64,000 nucleotides of DNA, taken from positions 1 through 64,000 of the forward strand of contig JANQLP010000077.1 of assembly GCA_028280515.1 (NCBI GenBank), given 5' to 3'. The stretch's first letter is position 1. Every line of letters begins with the position of its first letter. This DNA comes from Hyphomicrobiales bacterium (lineage in GTDB: Bacteria; Pseudomonadota; Alphaproteobacteria; Rhizobiales; Methyloligellaceae). Shown here one piece after another: positions 8,199 to 17,340 of the stretch. A program made the translations under genes and the position numbers. Under the pieces are notes generated by a model. That model saw nothing but the letters and a program-made list of their open reading frames with translations, searched no databases and was not told the DNA's origin.

Positions 8199-8370
8199 GG
8201 TGGAAAACCGCATCGAGTTCGTGTGGTCGGTGTCGAGATTCTGGCCGATGCCCCACAGTTGCGCTGGAGAGCCGTGCTATATCGTCGGATGCCGATGGTT
8301 TCATGCCTTCGGCAGAGGTTGTTTGCACCACAATCGACCTCGGCCCCGCGCCTTCGGGCGCGGGGTTTGG
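8193..8370 (+). ncRNA. candidate structured small RNA ending in a terminator-like hairpin
   Basis: The 680-bp space between urtA and the IclR gene has no convincing protein gene. From 8193 the plus strand can close a long structure: GGTGCA (8193-8198) pairs with TGCACC (8324-8329), and a hairpin TGCCGA...TCGGCA lies inside (8290-8314). It is followed by the 9-bp hairpin at 8344-8365. The size and closed ends resemble a small regulatory RNA, but I recognise no Rfam family and see no clear promoter. The same GGTGCA bases may instead be an activator half site. Confidence 0.25.
8344..8365 (+). terminator. terminator-like GC hairpin
   Basis: CCCCGCGCC (8344-8352) and GGCGCGGGG (8357-8365) form a perfect 9-bp stem with a stable TTCG tetraloop, followed on the plus strand by TTTGGTCTTT. 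The T-run is interrupted, so termination may be partial. It would end a plus-strand transcript starting in the urtA upstream region. No annotated gene precedes it on that strand, which supports a small RNA. Confidence 0.55.
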
Positions 8371-8635
8371 TCTTTGACACCTGCCACGTCAGTTAATGGA
8401 GACCGGGACCGTCCGCTTCGGATCAGGAGAGGGCGCCAGTCATGTAGCGTCGTGGTGTCTAGAGGCGCAGTGTCCGGCTGTTTTCCAAGAAGCCGACTTG
8501 TCGGCCACCGGTCCTGTATGCCCTCAGGGATCAACGGGGTCCGTTTCTCTGCTCAAGGGTGATACTTGACAGACCGCGATTATCTCTGGCTCTGTGCGCC
8601 TATGACTTTGCAGGCCCTCCAAACTGTGTCTCGGC

Positions 8636-9457
8636 ATGAACAATGCCGGTCGTCAGCCAACGTCGATGCCTGACCAGGACACTCGCGGACATAAGGATGG
8701 CCGGACAAGGGCAAGCGGTTCCACGCCGACCGCGAAGATATTTGCCGTCCTCGAAATTCTCGCCAAACGTGGCAGCGCACGGCTGACGGATATCGCTGTG
8801 GCACTCGATGTGCCCAAGACGACACTTCATCATACTGTTGCCCAGCTGGAGGATTTGGGACTGCTCCAGCGAGAGCCCGGCGGCCGGCAGCTCACGATCG
8901 CACCGCGGCTCGCCAAACTATCGTCCGACATACTTGGTGCGGCCATGCGGCATGCACCGCGCCACGCTATACTTGAGAGACTGGCCGCAAGTCTGGGCGA
9001 GAGTTGCAGTCTTGGCATTCGCGTCGGTCACCAGATCATCTATCTCGACGATATGACCGGTTCATCGCCTCTGGCGTTTAACTTCCAGACAGGCAATCGC
9101 ACGCCGCTGTATTGTACCTCCACGGGAAAGCTGTTTTTGGCCCGCATGACGTCGGCGGAGTTGGACCGCTATCTCGAAAGCGAACCGCTTGTGGAACACA
9201 CGCCGCGAACCATCACAGACCCGGACCGGTTGCGCGCAGTTGTTGCCGAAATTGCTGAAAGCGGCTTTGCCTGCTCTGATGGCGAGTTCGTGCTCGGCGT
9301 TGTCGGCATCGCCGTTCCGGTGATCGACAAGCAGGGCCGGCTGCTGGCCGGCCTGGCCGTCTCCATACCGGCGGTGCGGATGTCGTATTCGGAGCTGCCC
9401 AATCTGCGGCCGGCTCTCGAATCCGCTGCCGAGAATCTCGCACAAACGTTCGACTAG
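8636..9457 (+). CDS. IclR-family transcriptional regulator
   Basis: This 273-residue protein has an N-terminal winged helix-turn-helix at about residues 34-90 (TAKIFAVLEILAKRGSARLTDIA ... PKTTLHHTVAQLEDLGLL) and a C-terminal IclR effector domain (about 105-272). The latter includes GIRVGHQIIYLDDM and the conserved YCTSTGKLFLA and GIAVPVIDKQGRLLAGLAVS segments. It lies upstream of and in the same direction as the aminotransferase/ABC operon, whose leader carries palindromes fitting an IclR dimer, so that operon is the probable target. The start is uncertain: no good ribosome-binding site precedes either ATG (8636 or 8666). Confidence 0.9.
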   Translation: MNNAGRQPTSMPDQDTRGHKDGRTRASGSTPTAKIFAVLEILAKRGSARLTDIAVALDVPKTTLHHTVAQLEDLGLLQREPGGRQLTIAPRLAKLSSDILGAAMRHAPRHAILERLAASLGESCSLGIRVGHQIIYLDDMTGSSPLAFNFQTGNRTPLYCTSTGKLFLARMTSAELDRYLESEPLVEHTPRTITDPDRLRAVVAEIAESGFACSDGEFVLGVVGIAVPVIDKQGRLLAGLAVSIPAVRMSYSELPNLRPALESAAENLAQTFD

Positions 9458-9592
9458 CGCGTATCCAGAGCGCGCCTCCCCATTCTCAGTGAACACGCGT
9501 TTCATCGCTGAGCGCTGTCCCCGTATATGCCACGAAACCAGCCATTTTTGCTCCGTCGCGGTCGAAAATCGTGTTCGGGATGAAAAATACGT

Positions 9593-9640
9593 TTGACAAT
9601 TAGTTCGAATTTTTGCAACAAATTATTCGATATTATCGAA
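9593..9640 (+). promoter_or_regulatory. TTGACA element and TTCGA palindromes upstream of the aminotransferase operon
   Basis: A perfect -35 box TTGACA (9593-9598) is followed by a TTCGAA palindrome (9605-9610) and a 15-bp palindrome TTCGAT-ATT-ATCGAA (9626-9640). I see no good -10 hexamer at 17 bp. The palindromes lie in the expected transcription-start zone and would suit a dimeric regulator, most simply the IclR protein encoded just upstream. Confidence 0.55.
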
Positions 9641-9704
9641 CAAAAATCAGGTGGCGTGGTCCGGTTTCACCGCGTTGCCGCGATGTGGCGGTGGAGCATC
9701 AAAC

Positions 9705-11102
9705 GTGAATGATCATCTCGAAACGGCGTTCTCCTTTTCCAATCGGCATAAGGATCTCATGGCGCGCGACGCCGAACACGTGCTTGGGTGGCGTTACGAA
9801 CCGCGTGTCATCTTCGAGCGCGGCGAGGGCGTGAAGCTGTTCGATGTGGACGGCAACGAGTACTACGATCTGAGCTCCGGCATGATGTGCCTGGTGCTCG
9901 GCCACGCTCATCCCGAACTCGTGGACACGATCAAGGATATGGCCGGGCGTTTCGTGCACCAATCGTCCTGGTACACCAATCCATGGGCGATCGAACTGGC
10001 GGAGCTAATTGCCTCCACGCTTCCCGGCGACCTGGACGTTATCAATTTCGCAGTAACCGGTTCCGAGGCGAATGAAATCGCCATGAGGATGGCGCTCGGC
10101 GCTACCGACGGGTTCGATATCTGCTCAGTCGTACGTGGCCTGCATGGCGGCTCTCTGGCCGCCGAGGCAGTCACATCGGTCGGAGGTGCGCGCAAGCGCG
10201 GGCTCGGTCCGTTGAGTATTCCGGCGCGTTCAAACAGCATTGTTCCCGCATTCTACTATCGCGCGCCGGCTCAGGACCCCGACGAATGGGATCGCATCTC
10301 GCTGCAGATGACGGATGAACTGATCGAATTCACGACCAGCCAGGAAGTCGCCGCGCTTATGCTTGAGCCGATCGCGGTGCCCGGCGGCATGATCGTGCCG
10401 TCGGAAAATTGGATGCGCGGCATCAAGGAGATTGCGGACAAATGGGAGGCACTGCTGATCTTCGACGAGTGCCAGCTTGCGCCCAGCCGGACCGGCAACA
10501 TGTGGGGGTTCCAGCGCTATGACGTCACCCCGGACATCGTGACTTTCGGCAAGGGAATGTCAGCCGGCTTCGCGATTTGCGGCACGGCAACGACCCGCGA
10601 AATAGCCGAAGCTTCCGATGGCAAGAAGGGGCTTCCCTGGGCGGGCACTTACCCGCAGGACCCGTTGTCGTGCGCCGTGGCTCTGAAGCAGCTCGAAATC
10701 GTGCTGCGCGACGATATCACCGGACAGGCGGCGCGGATGGGCGACATCCTGGAGGCGAAGCTTTCGGGGTTGACGGACCGGCACGAGTGTATCGGTGACG
10801 TACGCGGCGCCGGACTCTACAGGATGCTGGACATCGTGTCGGACCGTGAAACACGCGTCGCGGACCCTGCGATGGCCGAGCTTATCCGCCGGGAGGCCAT
10901 GGCCGAAGGGCTCGTGATGATTGCGGTCAAGAACTACATGCGCGTGTGCCCGCCTTTGATCATCACCGAGGCACAGATCGACGACGTTGTTGGCCGTCTC
11001 GACCGGGCGATCACGAAGGCCATGAGCAAGCGCACGGACGAAATCGACTTCAGTTCGTCAGGGTCGCTTGCGGCAAATGAGAAGTTCCGCCAGTCGGCTT
11101 GA
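9705..11102 (+). CDS. PLP-dependent class III aminotransferase
   Basis: This fold-type I, class III aminotransferase (AT-III family; relatives include omega-amino-acid transaminases and 2,2-dialkylglycine decarboxylase) has 465 residues if translation starts at the GTG at 9705, which follows a GGTGGAG. A longer frame from the GTG at 9651 lacks a ribosome-binding site. FDECQLAPSRTG carries the cofactor-binding aspartate, and TFGKGMSAGF carries the Schiff-base lysine (about K283). The usual LDEVQTG is replaced by FDECQLAPSRTG. The amino donor is unknown. The following amino-acid ABC transporter suggests it acts on the imported compound. Confidence 0.88.
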   Translation: MNDHLETAFSFSNRHKDLMARDAEHVLGWRYEPRVIFERGEGVKLFDVDGNEYYDLSSGMMCLVLGHAHPELVDTIKDMAGRFVHQSSWYTNPWAIELAELIASTLPGDLDVINFAVTGSEANEIAMRMALGATDGFDICSVVRGLHGGSLAAEAVTSVGGARKRGLGPLSIPARSNSIVPAFYYRAPAQDPDEWDRISLQMTDELIEFTTSQEVAALMLEPIAVPGGMIVPSENWMRGIKEIADKWEALLIFDECQLAPSRTGNMWGFQRYDVTPDIVTFGKGMSAGFAICGTATTREIAEASDGKKGLPWAGTYPQDPLSCAVALKQLEIVLRDDITGQAARMGDILEAKLSGLTDRHECIGDVRGAGLYRMLDIVSDRETRVADPAMAELIRREAMAEGLVMIAVKNYMRVCPPLIITEAQIDDVVGRLDRAITKAMSKRTDEIDFSSSGSLAANEKFRQSA

Positions 11103-11179
11103 GATAGAAGTTTGTAGGAGCCGGGAGATCCCGCTCCAGCGCCATTGTACGAGCGCTACAAGAAGGGAGGATGGCGACA

Positions 11180-12034
11180 ATGAAATTCCTGAAGTTGTTT
11201 CCAATAATCGCACTGCTGTTTACGGCACTATCCGCAACGGGCGCCAGGGCGGAGGGCTCTATTCTCGATACCGTGCTCAAACGCGGCAAGGTGATTGTCG
11301 GTGTTTCCAGCGAGGCGCCGCCGTTCGGCTTCGTCGATGAAAAGGGCGAGCTCGTCGGTTTCGATATCGACGTTGCAAAACTGATCGCCAACAAGATTTT
11401 TGGCGAGGACGGACGTATCGAATTCCTGAAACAGGGCTTTGCTGCACGTTGGGCAAACGCCAACAGCGGAAAGATCGATTTCGGCATTCAGATTACAACA
11501 ATCCACAGTCAGCGTCCGACGAAGGTTGCGTTCACGCGCAGCTATGTCGATTCCGGCATTGTGCTGGTCTCGAAGAAGGGGTCGGGCATCGACAAGATTG
11601 CCGACGCCAACAAGGACGGCGTCACGGTCGCCAATCTGACAGTCCCCGCGCAGGAGGAAAGGGCGAAACGGCTTTTCCCCAAAGCCACGCTGACCGTGTT
11701 TGACTCGACAGCGGCGCAATTCAATGCCGTGCGCACCGGACGTGCAACCGCCGCCCAGCTCGATGAGCCGATCGCGCGCTGGTACGTCAGCCAGCACGAT
11801 GATGTGCAGGTGACGCAGGACTGGATAACACCGCCGACGAACAATGCCATCTTCACGAAACTGGGCGACTTCGAGTGGTGGCTTGTGCTCGACACCTATG
11901 TCGGAGAACTCCGCGGCGGCTCCCTGTACCCGCAATATGCAAAAATCTATGAAAAATGGTTCGGCTCCCGCCCGCCGCATACCAAGTTCTGGATTGAGGA
12001 GCAGTTGCGAGCCAGGGAAAAGGCGGGCAACTGA
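11180..12034 (+). CDS. polar amino-acid ABC transporter substrate-binding protein (family 3)
   Basis: This 284-residue periplasmic protein starts at ATG 11180, nine bases after GGGAGG; the ATG at 11171 abuts that site. The signal peptide ends ATGARA. The mature start SILDTVLKRGKVIVGVSSEAPPFGFVDEKGELVGFDIDVAKLIA is classic for the GlnH/HisJ family. The ligand-contact arginine segment (QLDEPIARWYVSQHDD) differs from well-known glutamine or histidine receptors, so the ligand cannot be named. It is followed by a large stem-loop and the two permeases. Confidence 0.92.
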   Translation: MKFLKLFPIIALLFTALSATGARAEGSILDTVLKRGKVIVGVSSEAPPFGFVDEKGELVGFDIDVAKLIANKIFGEDGRIEFLKQGFAARWANANSGKIDFGIQITTIHSQRPTKVAFTRSYVDSGIVLVSKKGSGIDKIADANKDGVTVANLTVPAQEERAKRLFPKATLTVFDSTAAQFNAVRTGRATAAQLDEPIARWYVSQHDDVQVTQDWITPPTNNAIFTKLGDFEWWLVLDTYVGELRGGSLYPQYAKIYEKWFGSRPPHTKFWIEEQLRAREKAGN

Positions 12035-12081
12035 CGTCGTTCAATCCGGTGGCTGGGCCGGTGACTGGGGATGACACCTCT

Positions 12082-12114
12082 CGGGATGTGCCGGTGCCAG
12101 GCCGGCGCATCCCG
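12082..12114 (+). promoter_or_regulatory. intercistronic stem-loop after the amino-acid binding protein gene
   Basis: CGGGATGTGCCGG (12082-12094) and CCGGCGCATCCCG (12102-12114) form a 13-bp stem with one G-U wobble and a 7-base loop, in the 148-bp gap before the first permease. No U-run follows. It parallels the hairpin after urtA and probably stabilises the upstream binding-protein mRNA or reduces read-through into the permease genes. Confidence 0.75.
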
Positions 12115-12182
12115 GACCTTACCGGCGGTGTTCAAGCGCCGTACGCCGAACACCCGTTCAGCTGCTGCTAAGGTGCGGACGC

Positions 12183-12854
12183 ATGGACGCAATCCTTAGT
12201 TTTTTCGGATTTGGCTTCATACAGAGCCAACTGCCGCGTTTCTGGGACGGGTTCCAGCTGACGCTCGCCATTTCCGCCGCGTCCATGATCGGCGCGGTGT
12301 TGTGGGGCCTTGCGCTTGTCGGTCCGCGGATGTCAGGCGTGCGAACAATTGTCATCCCGATTGTGGCCTACATCGAACTTGTTCGGAACACGCCGCTTCT
12401 GCTTCAGATCTACCTGTCTTACTTCGGCCTGCCGCTTCTTGGCCTGCCGCTCTCCGCGTTCATGTGCGGGGTCATTGCGATCGCCTCCCAGCACGGCGCC
12501 TTCCTGTGTGAGATCTTTCGCGCCGGCATCCAGTCGATTTCCCGTCACCAGTGGGAGGGAGCTCTCGCGCTCGGCATGACGCGCCGCAAGGCCATGCGCC
12601 AGGTCATCCTGCCCCAGGCGGTTCTCAAGGTCGTGCCACCTATCGGCAATCAGCTGGTCATTCTGATCAAGGACACATCGCTCGTCTCCGCAATTGGCAT
12701 TATCGAGCTGACGCTGAGTGGAAAGATGGTCATAGAGCGAAGCGGTGCGTCTTTTGAGGTCTTTCTCTTCATCGCGGCGGTTTACCTGCTCCTTACAACC
12801 ACATTCGGCGTTGTCCTCAGGATTGCCGAAAACCGCCTGCGGGCGAGGCAGTAG
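12183..12854 (+). CDS. polar amino-acid ABC transporter permease (HisM/GlnP family), first subunit
   Basis: This inner-membrane permease of 223 residues has about five hydrophobic segments. The N-terminal WDGFQLTLAISAASMIGAV and the EAA loop (HQWEGALALGMTRRKAMRQVILPQAVLKVVPP, about 119-150) are diagnostic of amino-acid three-TM permeases. YIELVRNTPLLLQIYLSYFGLP matches the family motif. Its stop is 3 bp before the second permease, with which it forms the channel heterodimer. Confidence 0.93.
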   Translation: MDAILSFFGFGFIQSQLPRFWDGFQLTLAISAASMIGAVLWGLALVGPRMSGVRTIVIPIVAYIELVRNTPLLLQIYLSYFGLPLLGLPLSAFMCGVIAIASQHGAFLCEIFRAGIQSISRHQWEGALALGMTRRKAMRQVILPQAVLKVVPPIGNQLVILIKDTSLVSAIGIIELTLSGKMVIERSGASFEVFLFIAAVYLLLTTTFGVVLRIAENRLRARQ

Positions 12855-12857
12855 GGC

Positions 12858-13505
12858 ATGTTCGATATTCTCATTGCCAATCTGCCCTACCTGATGAAGG
12901 GAACGGTTCAGACGTTGTGGCTGGCAGTCGTCGGCGTCGGGCTGGGCACGCTGCTCGGCATGGGACTGGGCGTGACCAGTGCCATGATCGGCGGCGGTGT
13001 GCCGGCGCTCATCGGGACGTATGTGTTCATTATTCGAGGCATTCCCGTTCTTGTCTGGATGTTTCTTGCCTACTATATGCTGCCTCAGCTTGGGCTTGTG
13101 GTCGGCGATGTGACCGCGGTCATCGGTGCGTTGGTTCTCTACACCGGCGCCTTCGTTACCGAGATCGCCCGAGGCGCGGTCATGGCCGTTCCAAGACATC
13201 AGACGGAGGCCGCAAAGGCGCTTGGCATGCGCAAGTTCACGATGCTTCGGCTGGTGATTCTGCCGCAAGCGGTCACCCTGTCCATACCTCCGCTTTTGAA
13301 CAACTCGGTCATGATGATCAAGGCGACATCCTATGTCTCAGTCGTCGGCGTGTGGGAATTGACCTATGCCGCCCGCGAGGTCGTCGAACGCACGCTGGCC
13401 GCCTTTCAGATTTTCCTCGGCGTCATGCTGATCTATTTCCTGATCTGCTATCCGCTCACACTGGCGGCGCGTTACCTCGAAAAGAGATACTCCTATGAGC
13501 ACTAG
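12858..13505 (+). CDS. polar amino-acid ABC transporter permease, second subunit
   Basis: At 215 residues it is the partner of the preceding permease. It shows [26 protein letters not shown], the [17 protein letters not shown] motif and the EAA loop [32 protein letters not shown] at about 114-145. Its 3' end overlaps the ATP-binding gene by 11 bp, so the three genes are co-translated. Confidence 0.93.
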   Translation: MFDILIANLPYLMKGTVQTLWLAVVGVGLGTLLGMGLGVTSAMIGGGVPALIGTYVFIIRGIPVLVWMFLAYYMLPQLGLVVGDVTAVIGALVLYTGAFVTEIARGAVMAVPRHQTEAAKALGMRKFTMLRLVILPQAVTLSIPPLLNNSVMMIKATSYVSVVGVWELTYAAREVVERTLAAFQIFLGVMLIYFLICYPLTLAARYLEKRYSYEH

Positions 13506-14286
13506 CGCCGACATACCGATGGTTCGCGTGAAAGATGTCTACAAGAGCTTTGGAGATCTCAGGGTTCTCGATGGCATCTCATTCGATGTAACGCGCGGCG
13601 AGGTGCTGGCCATCATCGGTCCGAGTGGTTCAGGCAAATCGACGATGCTGCGTTGTCTGAACTTTCTCGAAGAACACGATGCAGGTGAGATCCTCATTGA
13701 GGGGGAGCCGCTGGGGTATCGCGTTCGCGCAGACGGTTCGCGCGTTCGCGAGCCTGAAGCGGAGATTGCGCGAATGCGTTCAAATGTCGGCATGGTGTTT
13801 CAGAGTTTCAATCTGTTTCCCCACCGCAGCGTACGCGAGAACATTACGATGGCGCCCGTGAGCGTCAAACACGTCGACAAGGCGGAAGCGAACGCCCGCG
13901 CCGAAGTGTTGCTTGAAAAGGTCGGCCTTGCGGACAAGATCGACGAGTACCCCTCACGTTTGTCCGGTGGTCAGCAGCAGCGCGTGGCCATTGCGAGGGC
14001 GTTGGCGATGGAGCCCAAGGTCATGCTGTTTGACGAGGTGACCTCCGCCCTCGATCCCGAACTCGTCGCGGAGGTCCTCACCGTGATGCAGCAACTCGCC
14101 GAGGAGGGTATGACGATGGTCATTGTCACCCACGAGATGCAGTTCGCACATGATGTGAGCGACAGACTGATGTTCATCGATGGTGGCAAGGTCATCGAGG
14201 AAGGCAATCCGGCAAAGCTCCTCGCCAAGCCCAAAAGCCCACGGCTGAAGGAGTTCCTGCACCGCTTTCGCGCGTCATTCAATTAG
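13495..14286 (+). CDS. polar amino-acid ABC transporter ATP-binding protein
   Basis: This 263-residue GlnQ/HisP-type ATPase has Walker [10 protein letters not shown] (about 42-50), the signature [15 protein letters not shown] (about 155-169) and Walker [14 protein letters not shown], followed by the switch histidine in VIVTHEM. An insertion after Walker A ([23 protein letters not shown]) is like that of HisP-group proteins. It starts inside the end of the second permease and is the last gene of the aminotransferase/ABC operon, converging on the ureohydrolase gene. Confidence 0.94.
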   Translation: MSTSADIPMVRVKDVYKSFGDLRVLDGISFDVTRGEVLAIIGPSGSGKSTMLRCLNFLEEHDAGEILIEGEPLGYRVRADGSRVREPEAEIARMRSNVGMVFQSFNLFPHRSVRENITMAPVSVKHVDKAEANARAEVLLEKVGLADKIDEYPSRLSGGQQQRVAIARALAMEPKVMLFDEVTSALDPELVAEVLTVMQQLAEEGMTMVIVTHEMQFAHDVSDRLMFIDGGKVIEEGNPAKLLAKPKSPRLKEFLHRFRASFN

Positions 14287-14348
14287 AGCGGATTGTTATT
14301 GCCGTCGTCGCGCATGAAAGAACGTCAATCGTGCAAACGCACTGGATA

Positions 14349-15296
14349 TCAGGACGACTGAACCTTCGGCAAAACACACAGCATCTCAAACAGCAGGTTG
14401 GCGGCGATGAGCGAGGTGTTGCCTGATGGATCGTATGTGGGTGCAACCTCGACCAGGTCGGCGCCAACAATATCGAGGCCACGACAGCCGCGGATGACTT
14501 CGAGCGCCTGGCTCAGCATCAGGCCACCGATTTCGGGGGTGCCGGTGCCCGGCGCGCAACTCGGGTCGAGACTGTCGATGTCGAAGCTGATGTAGACCGG
14601 GCCGCCGGCCAATTGCCCGGCGATCTCCTGCATCAGGGAACCGAGCGACCTGTACCAGCACTCCTCGGCCTGCACCACCCGGAAACCTTGGGAAACGGGC
14701 CAGTCCAGGTCCTCAGCCGTGTAGCCGGTGCCGCGTATGCCGATCTGAACCACCCGCCTGGTGTCCAGCAACCCATCCTCGACGGCGCGCCGGAACGTCG
14801 TTCCGTGCGCAACCTTTTCGCCGAACATAAGGTCGTTGATGTCGGCGTGTGCGTCGACATGGATGAGTCCCACCGGACCGTGACGCCGCGCAATCGCCCG
14901 CAATATCGGCCATGTAATGGTGTGATCGCCGCCGAGCGTCAGCGGCACGCAGCCCTCTTCGAGAATATTGTCGTAGGCTTGTTCGATAATCGCAACGTTG
15001 GCGGGGAGGTTGTATGGATTGACGGCCACGTCACCGATGTCGGCAACCATCATGCACTCAAAAGGCGCCGCGCGCGTTGCCATGTTGTAGGGCCGGAGCA
15101 TGCAGGATTCACTCCGGATTGAGCGTGGTCCGAAACGGGTGCCGGGGCGGTTTGACGTGCCGATATCGAGCGGTACGCCAACAAAACAGGCGTCGAGGCC
15201 GGCGGCACTCTCCTGAGCCGGCAGACGCATCATGGTTCCCGGTCCACCGAAACGTGGCATCTCGTTCGCACCAAGCGGCTGGTTGAACCGGGTCAT
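14349..15296 (-). CDS. ureohydrolase of the agmatinase/guanidinobutyrase family
   Basis: This 314-residue binuclear-manganese ureohydrolase should hydrolyse a guanidino group to an amine plus urea. The metal ligands are all present: H125 in GGDHTITW, D148/H150/D152 in HVDAHADIND, and D239/D241 in SFDIDSLDPSCAPGTGTPE. I chose the ATG at 15296 because a clear GGAGGA lies six bases upstream; the longer frame from 15335 would run into tctA. The family includes agmatinase, guanidinobutyrase and guanidinopropionase, and sequence alone does not choose. Its place as last gene of tctCBA, a carboxylate importer, favours a guanidino acid such as 4-guanidinobutyrate (inference). Confidence 0.88.
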   Translation of the reverse strand: MTRFNQPLGANEMPRFGGPGTMMRLPAQESAAGLDACFVGVPLDIGTSNRPGTRFGPRSIRSESCMLRPYNMATRAAPFECMMVADIGDVAVNPYNLPANVAIIEQAYDNILEEGCVPLTLGGDHTITWPILRAIARRHGPVGLIHVDAHADINDLMFGEKVAHGTTFRRAVEDGLLDTRRVVQIGIRGTGYTAEDLDWPVSQGFRVVQAEECWYRSLGSLMQEIAGQLAGGPVYISFDIDSLDPSCAPGTGTPEIGGLMLSQALEVIRGCRGLDIVGADLVEVAPTYDPSGNTSLIAANLLFEMLCVLPKVQSS

Positions 15297-15315
15297 GCGA
15301 GTTCCTCCATTTCCA

Positions 15316-16803
15316 TCACGATGATTGCCGCACAAGGTGCCGCCACAACCCCACGGCCATGGGCGCGGTCACGAACAGCAAGGCGACGATGAGCAAGGTC
15401 GCGGTGATCGGCCGGGACAAAAGAGCCACAACATCGAAGTCGGTCATCAACAGCGCTCGCCGCAGCGAGGTTTCGACAATCGGTCCGAGCACCATGCCGA
15501 GCACGACCGGCGCAAGCGGGTAACGGGCGGCCTCCAGGGCGAGCCCCAAAAGCGCGAACGCAAGCATGACAGCGACTGAATTCACGTCCCCGAACGCGAG
15601 CGATCCGATCACACAGACAGACAGAATCGATGTCGCGAGGATGGGATACGGCAAGCGTACGAAACGGGCGAACAGCCGGATGAAGATGATCGCGCACAGC
15701 AATACCATGAGGTTGGTGATGGCGATTCCACTAAACAGCGCGTAGACGATGTCGGGATTATCGATGAACAGAAATGGTCCCGGCTGCAGGTTGTGGATCA
15801 GGAAAGCGCCGATGAGTACGGCGGTTGTGCCGCTGCCTGGAATCCCGAGTGACAAGAGCGGAATCATCGCACCAACGGCCGCCGCATTGTTGGCCGATTC
15901 TGGTGCCGCCACGCCTTCTATCTTGCCTTTGCCAAACTCCTCCGGCTTCGACGACATGCGCACCTCTGCGCTGTAACCGAGGATCGCCGCCGTCGTTGCT
16001 CCGGCACCCGGAAGAATGCCGACAAACAAACCCAGGATCGACGATCTCAAAACGGTCCAGCGCAGTCTCACAACGGTCGCCAATGCGGGAAGGGCACCTT
16101 TGAGATCGACCCCGGCACCTGTATCCGAAACCAGAACGTGATCGTGCTGGGCAATGCGGCGGTAGACTTCCGACGCCGCAAACAACCCGATCATCGCCGG
16201 CACGAAGGGAATGCCGCCGAGGATCGACGTCACGCCGAAATCAAACCGCTTGGCACCGGTGATCTGGTCGATACCGACGGTTGAAAGCAGAAGGCCGATC
16301 AGTGCGGCGGAGAGGCCCTTGAGAGGGTCCGCTGCCGACACCGCGGCGATACAGCTCAGTCCCAGAATGCCAAGGGCGAAATACTCGGACGGGCCGAACT
16401 GCAGCGCCACTGATGCAAGCCAGGGCGTGATGGTGAACAGGGCGACGGTGGCGATGAGCCCGCCAATCGCAGAACAGACCACCGCAACCCCAAGAGCCAG
16501 TCCGGCCTCGCCGCGCGCGGTGAAATGATGGCCCTCCACGGCGGTCATAATCGCTTCGGAGGAACCGGGCGTGCGAAACAGAATTGCCGTGATCGAGCCG
16601 GCAAAGACCCCCGCCGCGTAGAGCGATACGAAAAACAACAAGGCCGGTACCGGTGCAAGAACATAGGTGACCGGCAGGAGCAGGGCGACACCGGTGGTCG
16701 CATCGAGGCCGGGCAGGGCACCGAGCATGAGCCCCATGATCGTGCCCAGCATGATGAACGTGAAGGTGTCGATTGACAGCGCGAGTTGCAGACCTTCGAT
16801 CAT
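15316..16803 (-). CDS. tctA: tripartite tricarboxylate transporter large membrane subunit TctA
   Basis: TctA is the roughly 500-residue, 10-12-helix membrane subunit of TTT uptake systems, which use a periplasmic binding protein and the ion gradient rather than ATP. Family motifs are clear: GLMLGALPGLDATTGVALLLPVTY at about 24-47 and FVGILPGAGATTAAILGYSAEVRMS at about 261-285, the two repeated GxLPG segments. It lies 13 bp after tctB and 19 bp before the ureohydrolase gene, so all four form one operon. Confidence 0.95.
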   Translation of the reverse strand: MIEGLQLALSIDTFTFIMLGTIMGLMLGALPGLDATTGVALLLPVTYVLAPVPALLFFVSLYAAGVFAGSITAILFRTPGSSEAIMTAVEGHHFTARGEAGLALGVAVVCSAIGGLIATVALFTITPWLASVALQFGPSEYFALGILGLSCIAAVSAADPLKGLSAALIGLLLSTVGIDQITGAKRFDFGVTSILGGIPFVPAMIGLFAASEVYRRIAQHDHVLVSDTGAGVDLKGALPALATVVRLRWTVLRSSILGLFVGILPGAGATTAAILGYSAEVRMSSKPEEFGKGKIEGVAAPESANNAAAVGAMIPLLSLGIPGSGTTAVLIGAFLIHNLQPGPFLFIDNPDIVYALFSGIAITNLMVLLCAIIFIRLFARFVRLPYPILATSILSVCVIGSLAFGDVNSVAVMLAFALLGLALEAARYPLAPVVLGMVLGPIVETSLRRALLMTDFDVVALLSRPITATLLIVALLFVTAPMAVGLWRHLVRQSS

Positions 16804-16816
16804 CGCGGCCCCACCG

Positions 16817-17314
16817 TCAGTACATCAAAGAGTTGAGTTGATGGAAAACACCGGTGCCGCGCGGCAACGGAACACTCATCAGTCCAATGAAGATGACGAA
16901 AAACACCGAGGTGAGTATCGCCGGTACGCCGCAAACTATCTGCCAGCGCCGGATCCGGAACACCACCACCAGCAGCAAGACCTGGAATGCAAGTGTCGCC
17001 AGCACGAATCCGACGGCGTGCAATCCCGCAACGTAAGCGACAGTGATCGCCACGGCGGCAGCGAGATCGCCCGGGTAGAAGGCGGCTTTTTCGGGGCATG
17101 GCGCACTGCGCCTTCGCGCGACGAACTCTCGCACGAGGGCCAGGAGCGAAACGACCACGATCGCGACCAACAGTATCTTCGGGAAGAAGCCGGGACCTAT
17201 CAGCTCATAACGGCCAACGGCCTCGCGGAACGTCGAGGCGACGCTCCACAGGTAGACTGCGGCACACAGCAGTCCGACCGGTACAAGCCAGCGATACCGC
17301 ACGCTAATGCTCAC
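16817..17314 (-). CDS. tctB: tripartite tricarboxylate transporter small membrane subunit TctB
   Basis: This 165-residue protein has about four hydrophobic segments, the normal architecture of the poorly conserved TctB subunit. It begins MSISVRYRWLVPVGLLCAAVYLW and has the family-like GPGFFPKILLVAIVVVSLLALV segment (about 41-62). Position between tctC and tctA confirms the call. Confidence 0.9.
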   Translation of the reverse strand: MSISVRYRWLVPVGLLCAAVYLWSVASTFREAVGRYELIGPGFFPKILLVAIVVVSLLALVREFVARRRSAPCPEKAAFYPGDLAAAVAITVAYVAGLHAVGFVLATLAFQVLLLVVVFRIRRWQIVCGVPAILTSVFFVIFIGLMSVPLPRGTGVFHQLNSLMY

Positions 17315-17340
17315 ATTGCTTCATAGGTCGACTTGCGTCT

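Noticed and set aside
8492-8505. GCCGACTTGTCGGC palindrome upstream of iclR
   Set aside because: Could be an operator, but it is short, lies about 130 bp from the start and has no second copy in the window.
8062-8562. 166-codon plus-strand frame upstream of iclR
   Set aside because: It reads through the terminator-like hairpin and possible activator sites, has no domain and no ribosome-binding site.
12333-13268. 311-codon minus-strand open frame opposite the amino-acid permeases
   Set aside because: Polar, low-complexity antisense translation across two clear permease genes.
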